Counted from the first letter of the stretch, positions 50,710-60,892 are shown. The stretch: 64,000 nt of DNA from Pelagivirga sediminicola (GCF_003072125.1 NZ_QCYH01000004.1:62001-126000), one strand, 5' to 3'. The notes: generated by a model from the letters alone, not told the origin. Numbers and translations are program-made.

Positions 50710-51954
50710 ATGCCGATCACATCCCCCGTTACCGCCAATGACCGCGAATACCCTGCGCCGAAGGTCTGCGCTATCGCCATCTGTCTGGACGGCTGCGAGC
50801 CGGAATATCTGGAAAAGGCCATCGCGGACGGGCTGATGCCAAACCTTGCGCGGATGAAGCAGACCGGCACGGACCGGCTGGCGCATTCGGTGATTCCGTC
50901 CTTTACCAACCCCAACAACCTCAGCATCGCCACAGGCCGCCCGCCCATCGTCCACGGCATCTGCGGGAATTACCTTTATGATCCGGACACCGGCGAAGAG
51001 GTGATGATGAACGACGTGCGCTTCCTGCGCGCGCCTACCGTGTTTTCCAAGTTCTACGAGGCTGGCGCCAAGGTTGCGATCGTCACCGCCAAGGACAAGC
51101 TGCGTGCGCTCTTGGGAGCCAAGCTTAAGTTCGACGATGATCGCGCCAAGTGCTTTTCCGCCGAAAAATCCGATAGCTCCACGCAGGCCGAACATGGTCA
51201 GGAAGCGGCCAGCAAATGGCTCGGCATGGCGCAGCCCGAGGTCTATTCGGCCGATCTGTCAGAATTTGTCTTCGCGGCCGGCGTCAAGCTGCTGCGTGAG
51301 TGGAAGCCGGACGTGATGTATTTGACCACCACCGACTATGTGCAGCACAAATATGCCCCCGATGATGCAGAGGCCAAATCCTTCTACAAGATGTTCGACA
51401 AATACCTGGGCGAGCTGGACGACATGGGCGCCGCCATCGTCGTCACCGCCGATCACGGCATGAAGCCCAAGCATGACGCCAATGGCAACCCGCAGGTGAT
51501 CTACGTGCAGGACCTGATGGACGAGTGGCTGGGCAAGGACGCCGCGCGCGTCATCCTGCCGATTACCGATCCCTATGTGGTCCATCACGGCGCGCTGGGT
51601 GGGTTCGCCACGGCTTATCTGCCCAAGGACGCCGACCGCGCCGACATCATCGCGAAGCTGAAGAAGCATGACGAACTGCTGGAGGTCATCGGCCGTGAGG
51701 AGGCGGTGAAACGCTTCGAGTTGCCCGAGTACCGCATCGGCGACATCGTCATGATCTCGACCGAGAACATGACCATCGGCACCTCCGAGCATCGCCACGA
51801 TCTGGCCGCCCTGAACGAGCCGCTGCGCAGCCATGGCGGCCTGACCGAACAGGTCGTGCCCTTCATCGTCAACCGCAGGATCGACCTGCCGGGCAAGCCG
51901 GAATTGCGCAACTTCGACGCGTTTTTCTACGCCACCACGGCAGCCGCGCTATGA
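50710..51954 (+). CDS. phnA: Phosphonoacetate hydrolase
   Basis: 414-residue alkaline-phosphatase-superfamily enzyme that splits phosphonoacetate into acetate and phosphate. D27 in [15 protein letters not shown] and nucleophile T66 in [17 protein letters not shown] are present, with metal ligands in [12 protein letters not shown] and [20 protein letters not shown] precedes the ATG. It is placed between phnW and phnY, as in the Sinorhizobium-type pathway; phosphonatase (phnX) is absent here. Confidence 0.95.
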   Translation: MPITSPVTANDREYPAPKVCAIAICLDGCEPEYLEKAIADGLMPNLARMKQTGTDRLAHSVIPSFTNPNNLSIATGRPPIVHGICGNYLYDPDTGEEVMMNDVRFLRAPTVFSKFYEAGAKVAIVTAKDKLRALLGAKLKFDDDRAKCFSAEKSDSSTQAEHGQEAASKWLGMAQPEVYSADLSEFVFAAGVKLLREWKPDVMYLTTTDYVQHKYAPDDAEAKSFYKMFDKYLGELDDMGAAIVVTADHGMKPKHDANGNPQVIYVQDLMDEWLGKDAARVILPITDPYVVHHGALGGFATAYLPKDADRADIIAKLKKHDELLEVIGREEAVKRFELPEYRIGDIVMISTENMTIGTSEHRHDLAALNEPLRSHGGLTEQVVPFIVNRRIDLPGKPELRNFDAFFYATTAAAL

Positions 51955-51965
51955 AGGACAAGGCC

Positions 51966-53414
51966 ATGACCCAGATCGAGCCACGCCATGAGGGCTTGCG
52001 CATCGGCGGCGAGGTGGTTTTTACCGACGCCTTGATCGAGGTAACCTACCCCTACACCGGCGAGGTCGTCGGCACCGTCCCCGCCGGCACCGCCGACCAT
52101 GCGCGCCGCGCCTTCGAGATCGCGGCGATTTACAAGCCGAAACTCAGCCGCTACGAGCGCAGCGAAATCCTCAAGCGCGCGGGCGAGCTGATCGGCGAGC
52201 GGCGCGACTATCTGGCCAAATGGCTGGTTTTGGAACTGGGCATCTGCCACCAGCACGCCATCTACGAGACCAAGCGCGCGCAGGACGTCTATAACTTCGC
52301 CGCCTCGCAGGCGCTGATCGACGACGGCGAGATTTTCTCGTGCGATCTGACCCATAACGGCAAGCCGCGCAAGATCTTTACCCTGCGCGAGCCGGTGCGC
52401 GCGATCAGTGCCATCACCCCCTTCAACCACCCGCTGAACATGGTCAGCCACAAGATTGCACCGGCGATTGCCACCAACAATTGCGTCGTGTGCAAGCCGA
52501 CCGAACTGACCCCGCTGACCGCCATCGCGCTGGCAGACATCCTCTACGAGGCCGGTCTGCCGCCCGAGATGTTCCAGATCGTCACCGGCTGGCCCAAGGA
52601 TATCGGCGACGAGATGATCACGAACCCGAATATCGACATCATCACCTTCACCGGCGGCGTGCCGGTGGGCAAGATGATCGCGGCCAAGGCAGGCTACAAA
52701 CGGCAGGCGCTGGAGCTGGGCGGAAACGATCCGCTGATCATCTGCAACGATCTGAGCGACGCGGATCTGGACAAGGCGGCAACCATCGCGGTGGCCGGTG
52801 CCACCGGCAATTCCGGCCAACGCTGCACCGCGATCAAGCGTATCCTCGTGCAGGAAAGCGTTGCCGACAGGTTCGTGCCTCTGGTGCTGGAAAAAGCCAA
52901 GGCGATCAGGTTTGGCGATCCGATGGATCCGGACACACAACTGGGCTGCGTCGTCCACGAAAAGGCCGCCGAGACGTTCGAAAATCGCGTGCTGGATGCC
53001 GAGAAACGGGGCGCAGAGATCCTCTATCACCCCGAGCGGCAGGGTGCGTTGCTGCCGCCCATCGTGGTCGATCATGTGCCCCATGACAGCGAATTGGTGA
53101 TGGACGAAACCTTTGGCCCGATCATCCCCATCGTGCGCGTGCCCGATGATGACGCCGAGGTGATGCGGATCTCCAATTCCACCCCCTTTGGCCTCTCGTC
53201 GGGCGTCTGCACCAACGATCTCAACCGCGCCATCACCTATATCAACGGGCTGGACGTCGGCACCTGCAACATCTGGGAACAGCCCGGCTACCGGATCGAG
53301 ATGTCACCCTTCGGCGGCATCAAGGACAGCGGCAACGCCGTCAAGGAGGGCGTGATCGAGGCGATGAAATTCTTCACCAACGTCAAGACCTATTCCGTTC
53401 CATGGCCGGGATAA
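51966..53414 (+). CDS. phnY: Phosphonoacetaldehyde dehydrogenase
   Basis: 482-residue aldehyde dehydrogenase oxidising phosphonoacetaldehyde to phosphonoacetate. Catalytic C287 in [14 protein letters not shown] and E250 in [13 protein letters not shown]. An ATG at 51951 overlaps the phnA stop (ATGA) but has no ribosome site; the ATG at 51966 follows AAGGA and is chosen. Ends the phnWAY set with an intrinsic terminator. Confidence 0.93.
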   Translation: MTQIEPRHEGLRIGGEVVFTDALIEVTYPYTGEVVGTVPAGTADHARRAFEIAAIYKPKLSRYERSEILKRAGELIGERRDYLAKWLVLELGICHQHAIYETKRAQDVYNFAASQALIDDGEIFSCDLTHNGKPRKIFTLREPVRAISAITPFNHPLNMVSHKIAPAIATNNCVVCKPTELTPLTAIALADILYEAGLPPEMFQIVTGWPKDIGDEMITNPNIDIITFTGGVPVGKMIAAKAGYKRQALELGGNDPLIICNDLSDADLDKAATIAVAGATGNSGQRCTAIKRILVQESVADRFVPLVLEKAKAIRFGDPMDPDTQLGCVVHEKAAETFENRVLDAEKRGAEILYHPERQGALLPPIVVDHVPHDSELVMDETFGPIIPIVRVPDDDAEVMRISNSTPFGLSSGVCTNDLNRAITYINGLDVGTCNIWEQPGYRIEMSPFGGIKDSGNAVKEGVIEAMKFFTNVKTYSVPWPG

Positions 53415-53433
53415 GACACTCTCCCTGAGACTT

Positions 53434-53461
53434 GAGGCCCCACATCGGGGCCTCTCTTTTT
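53434..53461 (+). terminator. Strong intrinsic terminator between phnY and pbfA
   Basis: GAGGCCCC (53434-53441) pairs perfectly with GGGGCCTC (53447-53454), loop ACATC, followed by TCTTTTT. It ends only 20 bases before the pbfA start codon, leaving little room for a separate promoter. Confidence 0.85.
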
Positions 53462-53480
53462 ACGTCGGCGCGAGGCACAT

Positions 53481-54842
53481 ATGACGCAGATCGTTCACAC
53501 GGAAGGCGAATCCAATACATCCGCCGCGCGCCGCGACTGGCTGAAGAAATCCATCGGTCCGAAATCTGCCCCGCTGTTGCAGCGCGATTCCGACGCCTTC
53601 CTGCATCAAAGCCTTTCCAGCCCCTGCGTCAGCACCATCGCCCGCGCCGAAGGCATCTGGATCGAGGATATGGATGGCCGCCGCTTCATGGATTTCCATG
53701 GCAACTCGGTGCATCACATCGGCTATGGCCACCCGCGCCTGAAGGCCGCGATCGCCGCGCAGATGGACGCGCTGCCTTTCGCGCCGCGCCGTTTCACCAA
53801 CGAGCCTGCGGTGGCGCTGGCCGAGAAACTGGCCGAGATCGCGCCGGGCGACTTGGGCAAGACGTTGTTCACCACCGGCGGCTCGGATGCCAACGAGGTG
53901 GCGCTGAAGATCGCGCGCGCGGCGACGGGGCGGTTCAAGACGGTCAGCTTCTGGGATGCCTTCCACGGCGCCGGGATGGGCGCGGCCAGCGTCGGCGGCG
54001 AGGCGACGTTTCGCAGTCATATCGCGGGACCTTTGATGCCGGGCGCCGAGCATGTCGCGCCCTTTGCCTGCTATCGTTGCCCCTACAACCACGCCGGCCC
54101 GGACGTATGCGGCCTCGCCTGCGCCAAGATGGTCGACTATGTGCTGGAGCGCGAAGGCGACGTGGCCGCCGTCATCGCCGAGCCGATGCGCGCCGTCCCC
54201 TACGTGCCGCCCCCCGGTTTCTGGAAGGCCGTACGCGAGTCCTGTGACCGGCACGGCGCGCTGCTCATCTTCGATGAAATCCCGACGGGTCTGGGCAAGA
54301 CGGGCCGCATGTTTGCCTTTGAACATGACGAAGTGATCCCGGACATCGTCACGATGGGCAAGGCATTGGGCGGGGGCATCCTGCCGATCGCCGCCTGCAT
54401 CGCGCGACGCGATCTGGACGTGTGCGGCGATTTCGCCATCGGGCACTACACGCATGAGAAAAACCCGGTGACGGCCCGCGCGGCGCTGACCACGATAGAA
54501 ATTATCGAGGACGAAAACCTTGTCGCGCGCTCGGCAGAGCTGGGCGATTATGCGATGAACCTGCTGCGTGATCGGCTGGACGGCTGCCCCATTGTCGGCG
54601 ACATTCGTGGGCGCGGCCTGATGTTTGGCGTCGAAATCGTGCAGGACCGCGCAGCCAAGACGCAGGGCAACGCGATGGCCGAGGGGATCTATTATGCGTG
54701 CCTCGATGCGGGTCTCAGCTTCAAGATTTCGCAGGGCTGCGTGTTGACCTTGTCGCCACCATTGACGATCGCGCGCGGCGATCTGGACCGTGCGCTTGAC
54801 ATCGTCGTGAGTGCCGTCCTTGCGGCGGCCTCTCAGAGGTAG
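53481..54842 (+). CDS. pbfA: (R)-1-hydroxy-2-aminoethylphosphonate ammonia-lyase type PLP enzyme
   Basis: 453-residue class III aminotransferase-fold enzyme. PLP lysine K294 in VTMGKALGGGILP, and D265 in LLIFDEIPTGLGKTG. In phosphonate clusters with phnW/phnY/phnA, this family member is PbfA, which removes ammonia from 1-hydroxy-AEP to give phosphonoacetaldehyde, widening substrate range. Identification rests on cluster context plus fold; a true transaminase cannot be excluded. A GAGG ribosome site is 5 bases from the ATG. Confidence 0.82.
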   Translation: MTQIVHTEGESNTSAARRDWLKKSIGPKSAPLLQRDSDAFLHQSLSSPCVSTIARAEGIWIEDMDGRRFMDFHGNSVHHIGYGHPRLKAAIAAQMDALPFAPRRFTNEPAVALAEKLAEIAPGDLGKTLFTTGGSDANEVALKIARAATGRFKTVSFWDAFHGAGMGAASVGGEATFRSHIAGPLMPGAEHVAPFACYRCPYNHAGPDVCGLACAKMVDYVLEREGDVAAVIAEPMRAVPYVPPPGFWKAVRESCDRHGALLIFDEIPTGLGKTGRMFAFEHDEVIPDIVTMGKALGGGILPIAACIARRDLDVCGDFAIGHYTHEKNPVTARAALTTIEIIEDENLVARSAELGDYAMNLLRDRLDGCPIVGDIRGRGLMFGVEIVQDRAAKTQGNAMAEGIYYACLDAGLSFKISQGCVLTLSPPLTIARGDLDRALDIVVSAVLAAASQR

Positions 54843-55840
54843 CGCGCGCCGGGTTGTCCTTGCAGGCGCGGGTCGGCGGATTTGACCAGCACGGGCCGCC
54901 CTTCGAGAATTTCAGTGCAGCGGTCCAGTGTTTCACGTTCCAACCGCTCCATCGCCTCGGCGGTGTAAAAGGTGAGATGCGGCGACAGAAGGACGTTGTC
55001 CATGTCATAAAGCGGGCTGATCATGTGGCCCTCACGGCGCAAAGGCTCGTCGCTGAAAACGTCAAGGCCAGCGCCCGCGATCCAGCCCTCTTGCAGCGCG
55101 CGCACCAGCGCCACCTCGTCCACGATGGCGCCCCGCGAGACGTTTATGAGGTGTGCATGCGGCTGCATCGCGCGCAGCTCCGCCTCGCCGATCAGGTGGC
55201 GGGTGCTGTCGTTCAGCACGCAATGAATGCTGACCATATCGCTTTGCGCCAGCAACTCGTGCAAGGTCTCGCAGCAGCGCACGCCTGCGGCCTCCATGTC
55301 AGCGGCGGGCGTGTGGGGGCTGTAGGCAATCACGTTGGCACGAAACCCCTTGCCGCACATGCGCGCCATACTGCGCCCGATCTTGCCAAAACCGACGATG
55401 CCCACCGTCTTGTCGGCGATATCGTTGCCCCTCCATGTGGGCTCGGGCCAGGCCCATCCATCGCTGCGCATTTTCCGATCCAGCGGGATCAGTTTCCGCG
55501 CCAGCGCGATCATCAGGGCAAAGGCGCCTTCGGCAACCGTTTCCTCGGCATATTCAGGAATATTGACAACTGTTATTCCGCGCGCTTTGGCGGCCGGAAT
55601 ATCTATGGCATCTATTCCCACGCCGTATTTAACGATACCTCGAAGGTTCGGTGCGGCTTCAATGATTCGAGCGGTAATGGCCGTGTAGCACATCAACAGA
55701 AGATCCGCGTCTGCGATTGCGGCAATCAGAATGTCCTCATCCACGCCGTCCTGCAGCGTGACCAGATCGTGGCCAGAGTTCTTTAGGACTGTGTCAAGAT
55801 ACGGGGTTTGCAGCTCAGCGTCGGTGCGGATAATTTTCAT
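54833..55840 (-). CDS. D-2-hydroxyacid dehydrogenase (CtBP-like)
   Basis: 335-residue NAD enzyme of the D-isomer 2-hydroxyacid dehydrogenase family. KYGVGIDAIDIPAAKARGI, Rossmann motif GIVGFGKIGRSMARM, catalytic Arg in NVSRGAIVDE, then Glu and His in LLSPHLTFY. The ATG at 55840 opens at the fold (MKIIRTDAEL); an upstream frame to 55930 is rejected. Convergent with pbfA, overlapping 10 bases. Substrate unknown; a role on a phosphonate or its breakdown hydroxyacid is only suggested by location. Confidence 0.85.
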   Translation of the reverse strand: MKIIRTDAELQTPYLDTVLKNSGHDLVTLQDGVDEDILIAAIADADLLLMCYTAITARIIEAAPNLRGIVKYGVGIDAIDIPAAKARGITVVNIPEYAEETVAEGAFALMIALARKLIPLDRKMRSDGWAWPEPTWRGNDIADKTVGIVGFGKIGRSMARMCGKGFRANVIAYSPHTPAADMEAAGVRCCETLHELLAQSDMVSIHCVLNDSTRHLIGEAELRAMQPHAHLINVSRGAIVDEVALVRALQEGWIAGAGLDVFSDEPLRREGHMISPLYDMDNVLLSPHLTFYTAEAMERLERETLDRCTEILEGRPVLVKSADPRLQGQPGARYL

Positions 55841-56376
55841 ATAAGTTAGGAAAAAGCCTGAGTTAGAGAAATGTCCGATTCTTTCAAACGCGGTCAATGA
55901 TATAATCGCATGCGCAAGTATGGCAGACAATGGTAATCCCCCCGTTTTCGCGGGGGCTGGTTCGTAGAATTTACGCGGCCATTCTCAGTTTCAGCTCTAG
56001 CTCGCGGTAGATCCTAAGCGGCGACGCTCGTTGGCCAGATCGCGCAGCCGCTGACGCAGCTCCGTCAGCGATGGCAGGCACGACTGATACCGGACCATCC
56101 TGCGATCCGATCTTGAGGTTGCATGAGAGTATCACGCAGTTAACGTGCATCAGGGCTTGCCCGGCACCGCCCTGCAATGGACGGGGCCGACGGTCGTCGT
56201 TGCAGAAGGTCATGGTTATGTCGGCACCAAGTTGGGGGGGTCAGTGATTGCCAATGCGCTGCCAAGAACTCGAGTCAGCAGTCCTGACCATTTGTGGTGA
56301 CTGCTCAAGCTTCATTATTTTATCTGATTTTTGATTTTCCGCAGGTTAATCTTACAGCGACGGAACTGGATGAGGC
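55841..56376. other. Non-coding stretch with hairpin and IS remnant
   Basis: 536 bases between the hydroxyacid dehydrogenase and cardiolipin synthase genes. It holds a hairpin, CCCCCG-TTTTCG-CGGGGG (55939-55956), the IS3 remnant annotated separately, and an AT-rich stretch (56300-56376) that is the likely cls promoter. No other gene is seen. Confidence 0.6.
55971..56110 (-). pseudogene. Degenerate IS3-family transposase remnant (orfB N-terminal part)
   Basis: On the minus strand one frame reads MVRYQSCLPSLTELRQRLRD-LANERRRLG, like the HTH_21-type N-terminal part of IS3 orfB. A second frame directly after reads IYRELELKLRMAA, the block that normally lies about 25 residues further on. The intervening segment is deleted and the rest is missing. 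Dead fragment; no terminal repeats seen. Confidence 0.65.
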
Positions 56377-57807
56377 ATGACGATACTCTTAATTTTTCAC
56401 GTGCTATTGGTCGCGATGTTTACCATCCGTATTTTGCTGCGTGACGATTTTTCGCCACCCGCACGATTGGCGTGGTTCATCATCCTGATGCTCGTACCTT
56501 ATGCCGGGACCGTGATTTACTTCCTGTTCGGTGAAGTTGATATCGGCAAGCGCATAAACCGCCGTCACCGCGAGGTTTTTGACGAAATCCGTGCCTCGGC
56601 CAAGAAGTTCATGGGAAATCAGTCGGCAGTCGCCGAGTTGATCGAGCCGATTTACCAACCGGCCTTTCAATACGCGGTATCCATCAACGGGTTTAATCCC
56701 GTCGGCGGCAACGATGCGGAACTGATGGAAAACGCCGATATGACGCGCGCGCGACTGGTGGCAGATATCGATGCTGCAACCGATCATGTTCATGTCCTCT
56801 ATTACATCTGGCTTGCCGACAATACAGGCACGGACGTGGCACAGGCCCTGATCCGTGCAGCAAGGCGCGGCGTGACCTGCCGTGCCATGGCGGACGGGCT
56901 GGGATCGCGTGCGTTGATCAATTCAGCCCTTTGGAAACAGATGAAAGAGGCGGGCGTTCAGCTGGCCGTGGCATTGTCGTTCAAAAATATCATCCGCACG
57001 TTTCTGACCAGCCGCATTGACCTGCGCAACCATCGCAAGATTACGGTGATCGACGGACGGATCACATATTGCGGCAGCCGAAACTCGGCTGATCCGGAAT
57101 TTTTGCCAAAGGAGAAATATGGGCCTTGGGTGGACATCATGCTGCGCTTTACCGGCCCGGTGGTCGCGCAAAACCAGTTGTTGTTCGCCAGCAACTGGAT
57201 GCAGGCAACGGGCGAGGGGCTGGAGCGCATAAAACTTGTTGCAGAGCCGGTAGGCAGCGGCTTCCCCGCGCAGGCCATGGGGGTGGGTCCAACCGAGCGA
57301 AAGGGGGCAACCCCGCAGCTCTTTACTGCCCTGATCGGGTGTGCGCAGCATACCCTGACGATCTCAACGCCGTATTTCGTGCCGGATACGACCTTGATGG
57401 ATGCGCTGTGCGCCGCGGCGCATCGCGGGGTAAGCGTTACCTTGATCTACCCACTGGTTAACGACAGCTGGATCGTCGCCGCCGCCAGCCGCAGCTATTA
57501 TCGCAAACTGCTGGATGCGGGGTGTATCATTCATGAATTCAAAGGCGGGCTTTTGCACGCAAAGACCCTGACGATTGATGGAAAGATCTGCCTTGTCGGG
57601 TCCTCGAACCTGGACCTGCGCAGCTTTGATCTGAACTACGAAAACAACATCCTGTTGCAGGATGAGGGCACCACCCAAGCGGTGCATGAACGCCAGCAGG
57701 ACTATATTGCCCGGTCCGATCAAGCATCTCGCGAAAGCGTTCTGGCGTGGCCATGGTATCTGCGGATCTGGCACAACGTCGTGGCGACGATCGGCCCGGT
57801 CCTGTAG
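56377..57807 (+). CDS. cls: Cardiolipin synthase (phospholipase D family)
   Basis: 476-residue membrane enzyme joining two phosphatidylglycerols to cardiolipin. Two N-terminal membrane helices (1-18 and 31-50), then two HKD motifs: NHRKITVIDG with the preceding DLR, and LHAKTLTIDG followed by GSSNLDLRSF. GAGG precedes the ATG. Its DNA is less GC-biased than the housekeeping genes, in keeping with the accessory region. It may use other phospholipids; phosphate surplus or stress links are speculation. Confidence 0.92.
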   Translation: MTILLIFHVLLVAMFTIRILLRDDFSPPARLAWFIILMLVPYAGTVIYFLFGEVDIGKRINRRHREVFDEIRASAKKFMGNQSAVAELIEPIYQPAFQYAVSINGFNPVGGNDAELMENADMTRARLVADIDAATDHVHVLYYIWLADNTGTDVAQALIRAARRGVTCRAMADGLGSRALINSALWKQMKEAGVQLAVALSFKNIIRTFLTSRIDLRNHRKITVIDGRITYCGSRNSADPEFLPKEKYGPWVDIMLRFTGPVVAQNQLLFASNWMQATGEGLERIKLVAEPVGSGFPAQAMGVGPTERKGATPQLFTALIGCAQHTLTISTPYFVPDTTLMDALCAAAHRGVSVTLIYPLVNDSWIVAAASRSYYRKLLDAGCIIHEFKGGLLHAKTLTIDGKICLVGSSNLDLRSFDLNYENNILLQDEGTTQAVHERQQDYIARSDQASRESVLAWPWYLRIWHNVVATIGPVL

Positions 57808-58180
57808 GCAATTGAACCTTGCCCCCGTCACCAACGCAAAACCAGTCCGAGGTCGGCATTACCGATCGATTTGAGGATTAGCTATCATCGGCCTGCTACC
57901 GTCGGTATGCCCCAGTAGATGTGCCCGCAAATCTTGTCGTGGTTTGCAAATGAGCCCGCGCAGCAGTATCGCTTGGTTAGCCGCCAAACATAGGCGCGGT
58001 TTGGCCGGGCGGTGTGTGGGCGTTGATTGATGATATGCAGGGCCGTGGCGTCATCGACATGACATGAGGCTTGCAAAGCAAGGCGGGTCCAAGGCGCAAT
58101 CAAGCGCACTTAGTCTTGGCGGGTACTTTGGCGGGTAAGGTAGCCGAAGCCTAGTTTTATTCAGCAAAAACAAGGCCTAA
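57808..58180. other. Non-coding region adjoining tRNA-Ser 3' end
   Basis: 373 bases with no convincing gene; short ORFs here lack family character. GGCGGGTA is repeated at about 58118 and 58131. The 26 bases from 57901 resemble 10731-10756 (19 of 26 identical). The stretch directly abuts the 3' end of a tRNA gene, where integrative elements typically insert, but no integrase or direct repeat of the tRNA end was found in the window. Confidence 0.5.
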
Positions 58181-58270
58181 TGGCGGAGACGATGGGATTC
58201 GAACCCACGAGACCCTTCCGGGCCTACTCCCTTAGCAGGGGAGCGCCTTCGACCACTCGGCCACGTCTCC
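58181..58270 (-). tRNA. tRNA-Ser (anticodon GCU)
   Basis: 90-base gene including an encoded CCA. The acceptor stem GGAGACG pairs with CGTCTCC. It has a long variable arm (about 17 bases) typical of serine tRNA and a T-loop GGTTCGAATCC. The anticodon reads GCT in CTGCTAAG, decoding AGC/AGU. The 3' end faces left, toward the phosphonate region. Confidence 0.97.
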
Positions 58271-58555
58271 ACCGACGCGTATATCCAAGCGAACAGAAGG
58301 ATTACAAGGCAAATCTGGCCAGTATTCGGAATATAATGGACTGCACAGAAAACGGCCGGAATATTGCTTGGTTAGCCAGAAAGGGGCGCCGGATCGGTAG
58401 GTCACGGGGAATTTTCCGCCACCTTCGCCCAATCACTCGGGCCGGACAAAGATTCTGCAGCTTCTGCGCTGCTTGTCCGTGGCGGGTGCCGGGGGATCTT
58501 GGCGGCGGCGGCGCGCGGGGGTATCAGGGGCGTCCGACCAGCAAAGGAATACCCC

Positions 58556-60892
58556 ATGACCGACGTCGCAACCCGCATCGCCCGCACCATCGCCGCCGAC
58601 ATCGGCGCACGGCCTGAACAGGTCAGCGCGACGGTCACGCTGCTGGACGGGGGCGACACCGTGCCTTTCGTCGCGCGCTATCGCAAGGAGGTGACGGGCG
58701 GACTGGACGACGCGCAACTGCGCCGCCTGGCCGAGCGGCTGGAGTATCTGCGCGATCTGGAAAAACGCCGCGGCGCGATCCTGAGCGAGATTTCGGGGCA
58801 GGGGAAGCTGACCGATGCGCTGGCGCGTGCCATCGGCGCGGCCGATACCAAATCCGTGCTTGAGGATCTTTATCTGCCCTTCAAGCCCAAGCGGCGCACC
58901 AAGGCGATGATCGCGCGCGAGAACGGGCTGGAGCCTCTCCTTCGCGCGATCCTCGCGGACCGCGCCGCCGAGCCTGCGGGCCTCGCGAAAGCCTATCTGT
59001 CGGACGCGGTTCCCACGCAGAAGGAGGCGCTGGCCGGCGCGCGCGACATCCTGGCCGAAGAGCTGGGCGAAAATGCCGCGCTGCTTGGGCGCCTTCGCGA
59101 AGTGATGCAGAGCGGCGCCCTGATCACGGCGCAGGTCAACAAGGGCAAGGAAGAGGCAGGCGCAAAATTCTCGGATTATTTCAACCACAGCGAAAAATGG
59201 GCGACGATCCCGGCGCACCGCGCGCTTGCCATCCTGCGCGCCGCCAAGGAAGACATCGTCACGATCGACATCGGTCCGGATGAAGAGACGGGCCTGCCGC
59301 GAATCATCGGCATCATCGCCGCGCAGATCGGTATTCCGGGGCAGGCGCCCGGCGATGCTTGGCTGCGGGAGGCCGCCGCCTGGACATGGAAGATCAAGCT
59401 GAGCGGCACGATGTTCATGGATCTTCTGGCGGACCTGCGCCGCCGGGCCCATACCGCCGCGATCGAGGTTTTCGCGCGCAACCTCAAGGATCTGCTGCTG
59501 GCCGCGCCGGCCGGTGCGCGCACCACGCTTGGGCTGGATCCGGGGATCCGGACGGGCTGCAAGATCGCCGTCGTGGATGACACCGGCAAGCTGGTCGATA
59601 GCGCCACGATCTATCCGTTCCAGCCGCGATGCGATGTGCAGGGCGCTGAGGAGACGCTGCTGCGCCTGATCGCCAAACATGGCGTCGCCTTGATCGCCAT
59701 CGGCAACGGCACGGCCAGTCGCGAGTCCGAAAAGCTGGTCTCGGACGTGATCAAGCGTCTGCCTGCGGGCGCAGCGCGCCCCACCCCCGTGATCGTGTCC
59801 GAGGCCGGCGCCTCGGTCTATTCCGCGTCCGAGCTGGCCTCGCAGGAGTTTCCGGATCTGGATGTGTCCATCCGCGGCGCCGTGTCCATCGCGCGGCGCC
59901 TTCAGGATCCGCTGGCCGAACTGGTCAAGATCGAGCCGCAGGCGATCGGCGTCGGACAGTATCAGCATGACGTGGACCAGCGCCATCTGGCGCAATCGCT
60001 GGCGGCGGTGGTGGAGGATGCCGTCAATGCCGTCGGCGTCGATCTGAACATGGCCTCGGCGCCCTTGCTGTCGCATATCGCGGGGCTGGGGCCGTCGCTT
60101 GCGCAGAATATCGTGGCGCACCGCGATGCCAACGGCGCCTTTGCCACGCGCAAGGCGCTGTTGAAGGTCAGCGGTCTGGGCCCGAAGGCATTTCAGCAAT
60201 GCGCCGGATTCCTGCGCATTCCGCAGGGCGACGAGCCGCTGGATGCGTCCTCGGTCCATCCCGAAGCCTACGGCGTTGCGCGGGCGATCGTTAAGGCCTG
60301 CGGGCGCGACGTCCGCGAGATCATGGGGGGCGGCGGCGCGCTGTCCGGTCTGCGCGCCGAGCAGTTCGTGAGCGAGGGCTTCGGCCTGCCCACCGTGCGC
60401 GACATCCTGGCCGAGCTGGAAAAGCCCGGCCGCGATCCGCGCCCGGCCTTCAAGACGGCGACATTCGCGGATGGCATCGACAGCATCACCGATCTCAAGC
60501 CGGGCATGTCGCTGGAAGGGACCGTCACCAATGTCGCGGCCTTCGGCGCCTTCGTCGATATCGGCGTGCATCAGGACGGGCTGGTGCATGTCAGCCAGTT
60601 GGCAGATCGCTTCGTCAAGGATCCGCATGACGTGGTCAAGGCCGGTGACGTGGTCCGCGTGCGCGTGACCGAAATCGACGTGCCGCGCAAACGGATCGGC
60701 CTGACGATGCGCAAGGACGCGTCCGGCGATGACGCCCCCGCCGCGCGTCCCGCCGCCAGTCCCAAGACGCGCGGCGGGCCGAAAGGCGGCGCGAAAAGCG
60801 CCTCATCGGGGCCGAAGGACGCGGCAGGCGGCCGGGGCGCATTGGGTTCGGCCCTTGCCGACGCGCTCAAGCGGCAGGGCCGGACGCCATAG
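58556..60892 (+). CDS. tex: Tex family RNA-binding transcription accessory protein
   Basis: 778-residue protein. N-terminal Tex helical domain (VPFVARYRKEVTGGLDDAQL), YqgF/RuvC-like domain (TLGLDPGIRTGCKIAVVD), helix-hairpin-helix (HIAGLGPSLAQNIVAHRD) and C-terminal S1 domain (LEGTVTNVAAFGAFVDIGVH) occur in the standard order, followed by a lysine/glycine-rich tail. Tex is an RNA-binding factor of unclear role in transcription. AAAGGA precedes the ATG at 58556. Confidence 0.95.
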   Translation: MTDVATRIARTIAADIGARPEQVSATVTLLDGGDTVPFVARYRKEVTGGLDDAQLRRLAERLEYLRDLEKRRGAILSEISGQGKLTDALARAIGAADTKSVLEDLYLPFKPKRRTKAMIARENGLEPLLRAILADRAAEPAGLAKAYLSDAVPTQKEALAGARDILAEELGENAALLGRLREVMQSGALITAQVNKGKEEAGAKFSDYFNHSEKWATIPAHRALAILRAAKEDIVTIDIGPDEETGLPRIIGIIAAQIGIPGQAPGDAWLREAAAWTWKIKLSGTMFMDLLADLRRRAHTAAIEVFARNLKDLLLAAPAGARTTLGLDPGIRTGCKIAVVDDTGKLVDSATIYPFQPRCDVQGAEETLLRLIAKHGVALIAIGNGTASRESEKLVSDVIKRLPAGAARPTPVIVSEAGASVYSASELASQEFPDLDVSIRGAVSIARRLQDPLAELVKIEPQAIGVGQYQHDVDQRHLAQSLAAVVEDAVNAVGVDLNMASAPLLSHIAGLGPSLAQNIVAHRDANGAFATRKALLKVSGLGPKAFQQCAGFLRIPQGDEPLDASSVHPEAYGVARAIVKACGRDVREIMGGGGALSGLRAEQFVSEGFGLPTVRDILAELEKPGRDPRPAFKTATFADGIDSITDLKPGMSLEGTVTNVAAFGAFVDIGVHQDGLVHVSQLADRFVKDPHDVVKAGDVVRVRVTEIDVPRKRIGLTMRKDASGDDAPAARPAASPKTRGGPKGGAKSASSGPKDAAGGRGALGSALADALKRQGRTP

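Noticed and set aside
57885..58109. 74-codon minus-strand ORF next to tRNA-Ser, possible integrase piece
   Set aside because: No tyrosine-recombinase motif (R-H-R-Y box) is visible and there is no ribosome site; treated as non-coding.
58433..60628. Long minus-strand ORF opposite tex
   Set aside because: It is the antisense shadow of tex; composition is Arg/Gly/Asp-rich without any family motif, whereas the plus strand shows all Tex domains.
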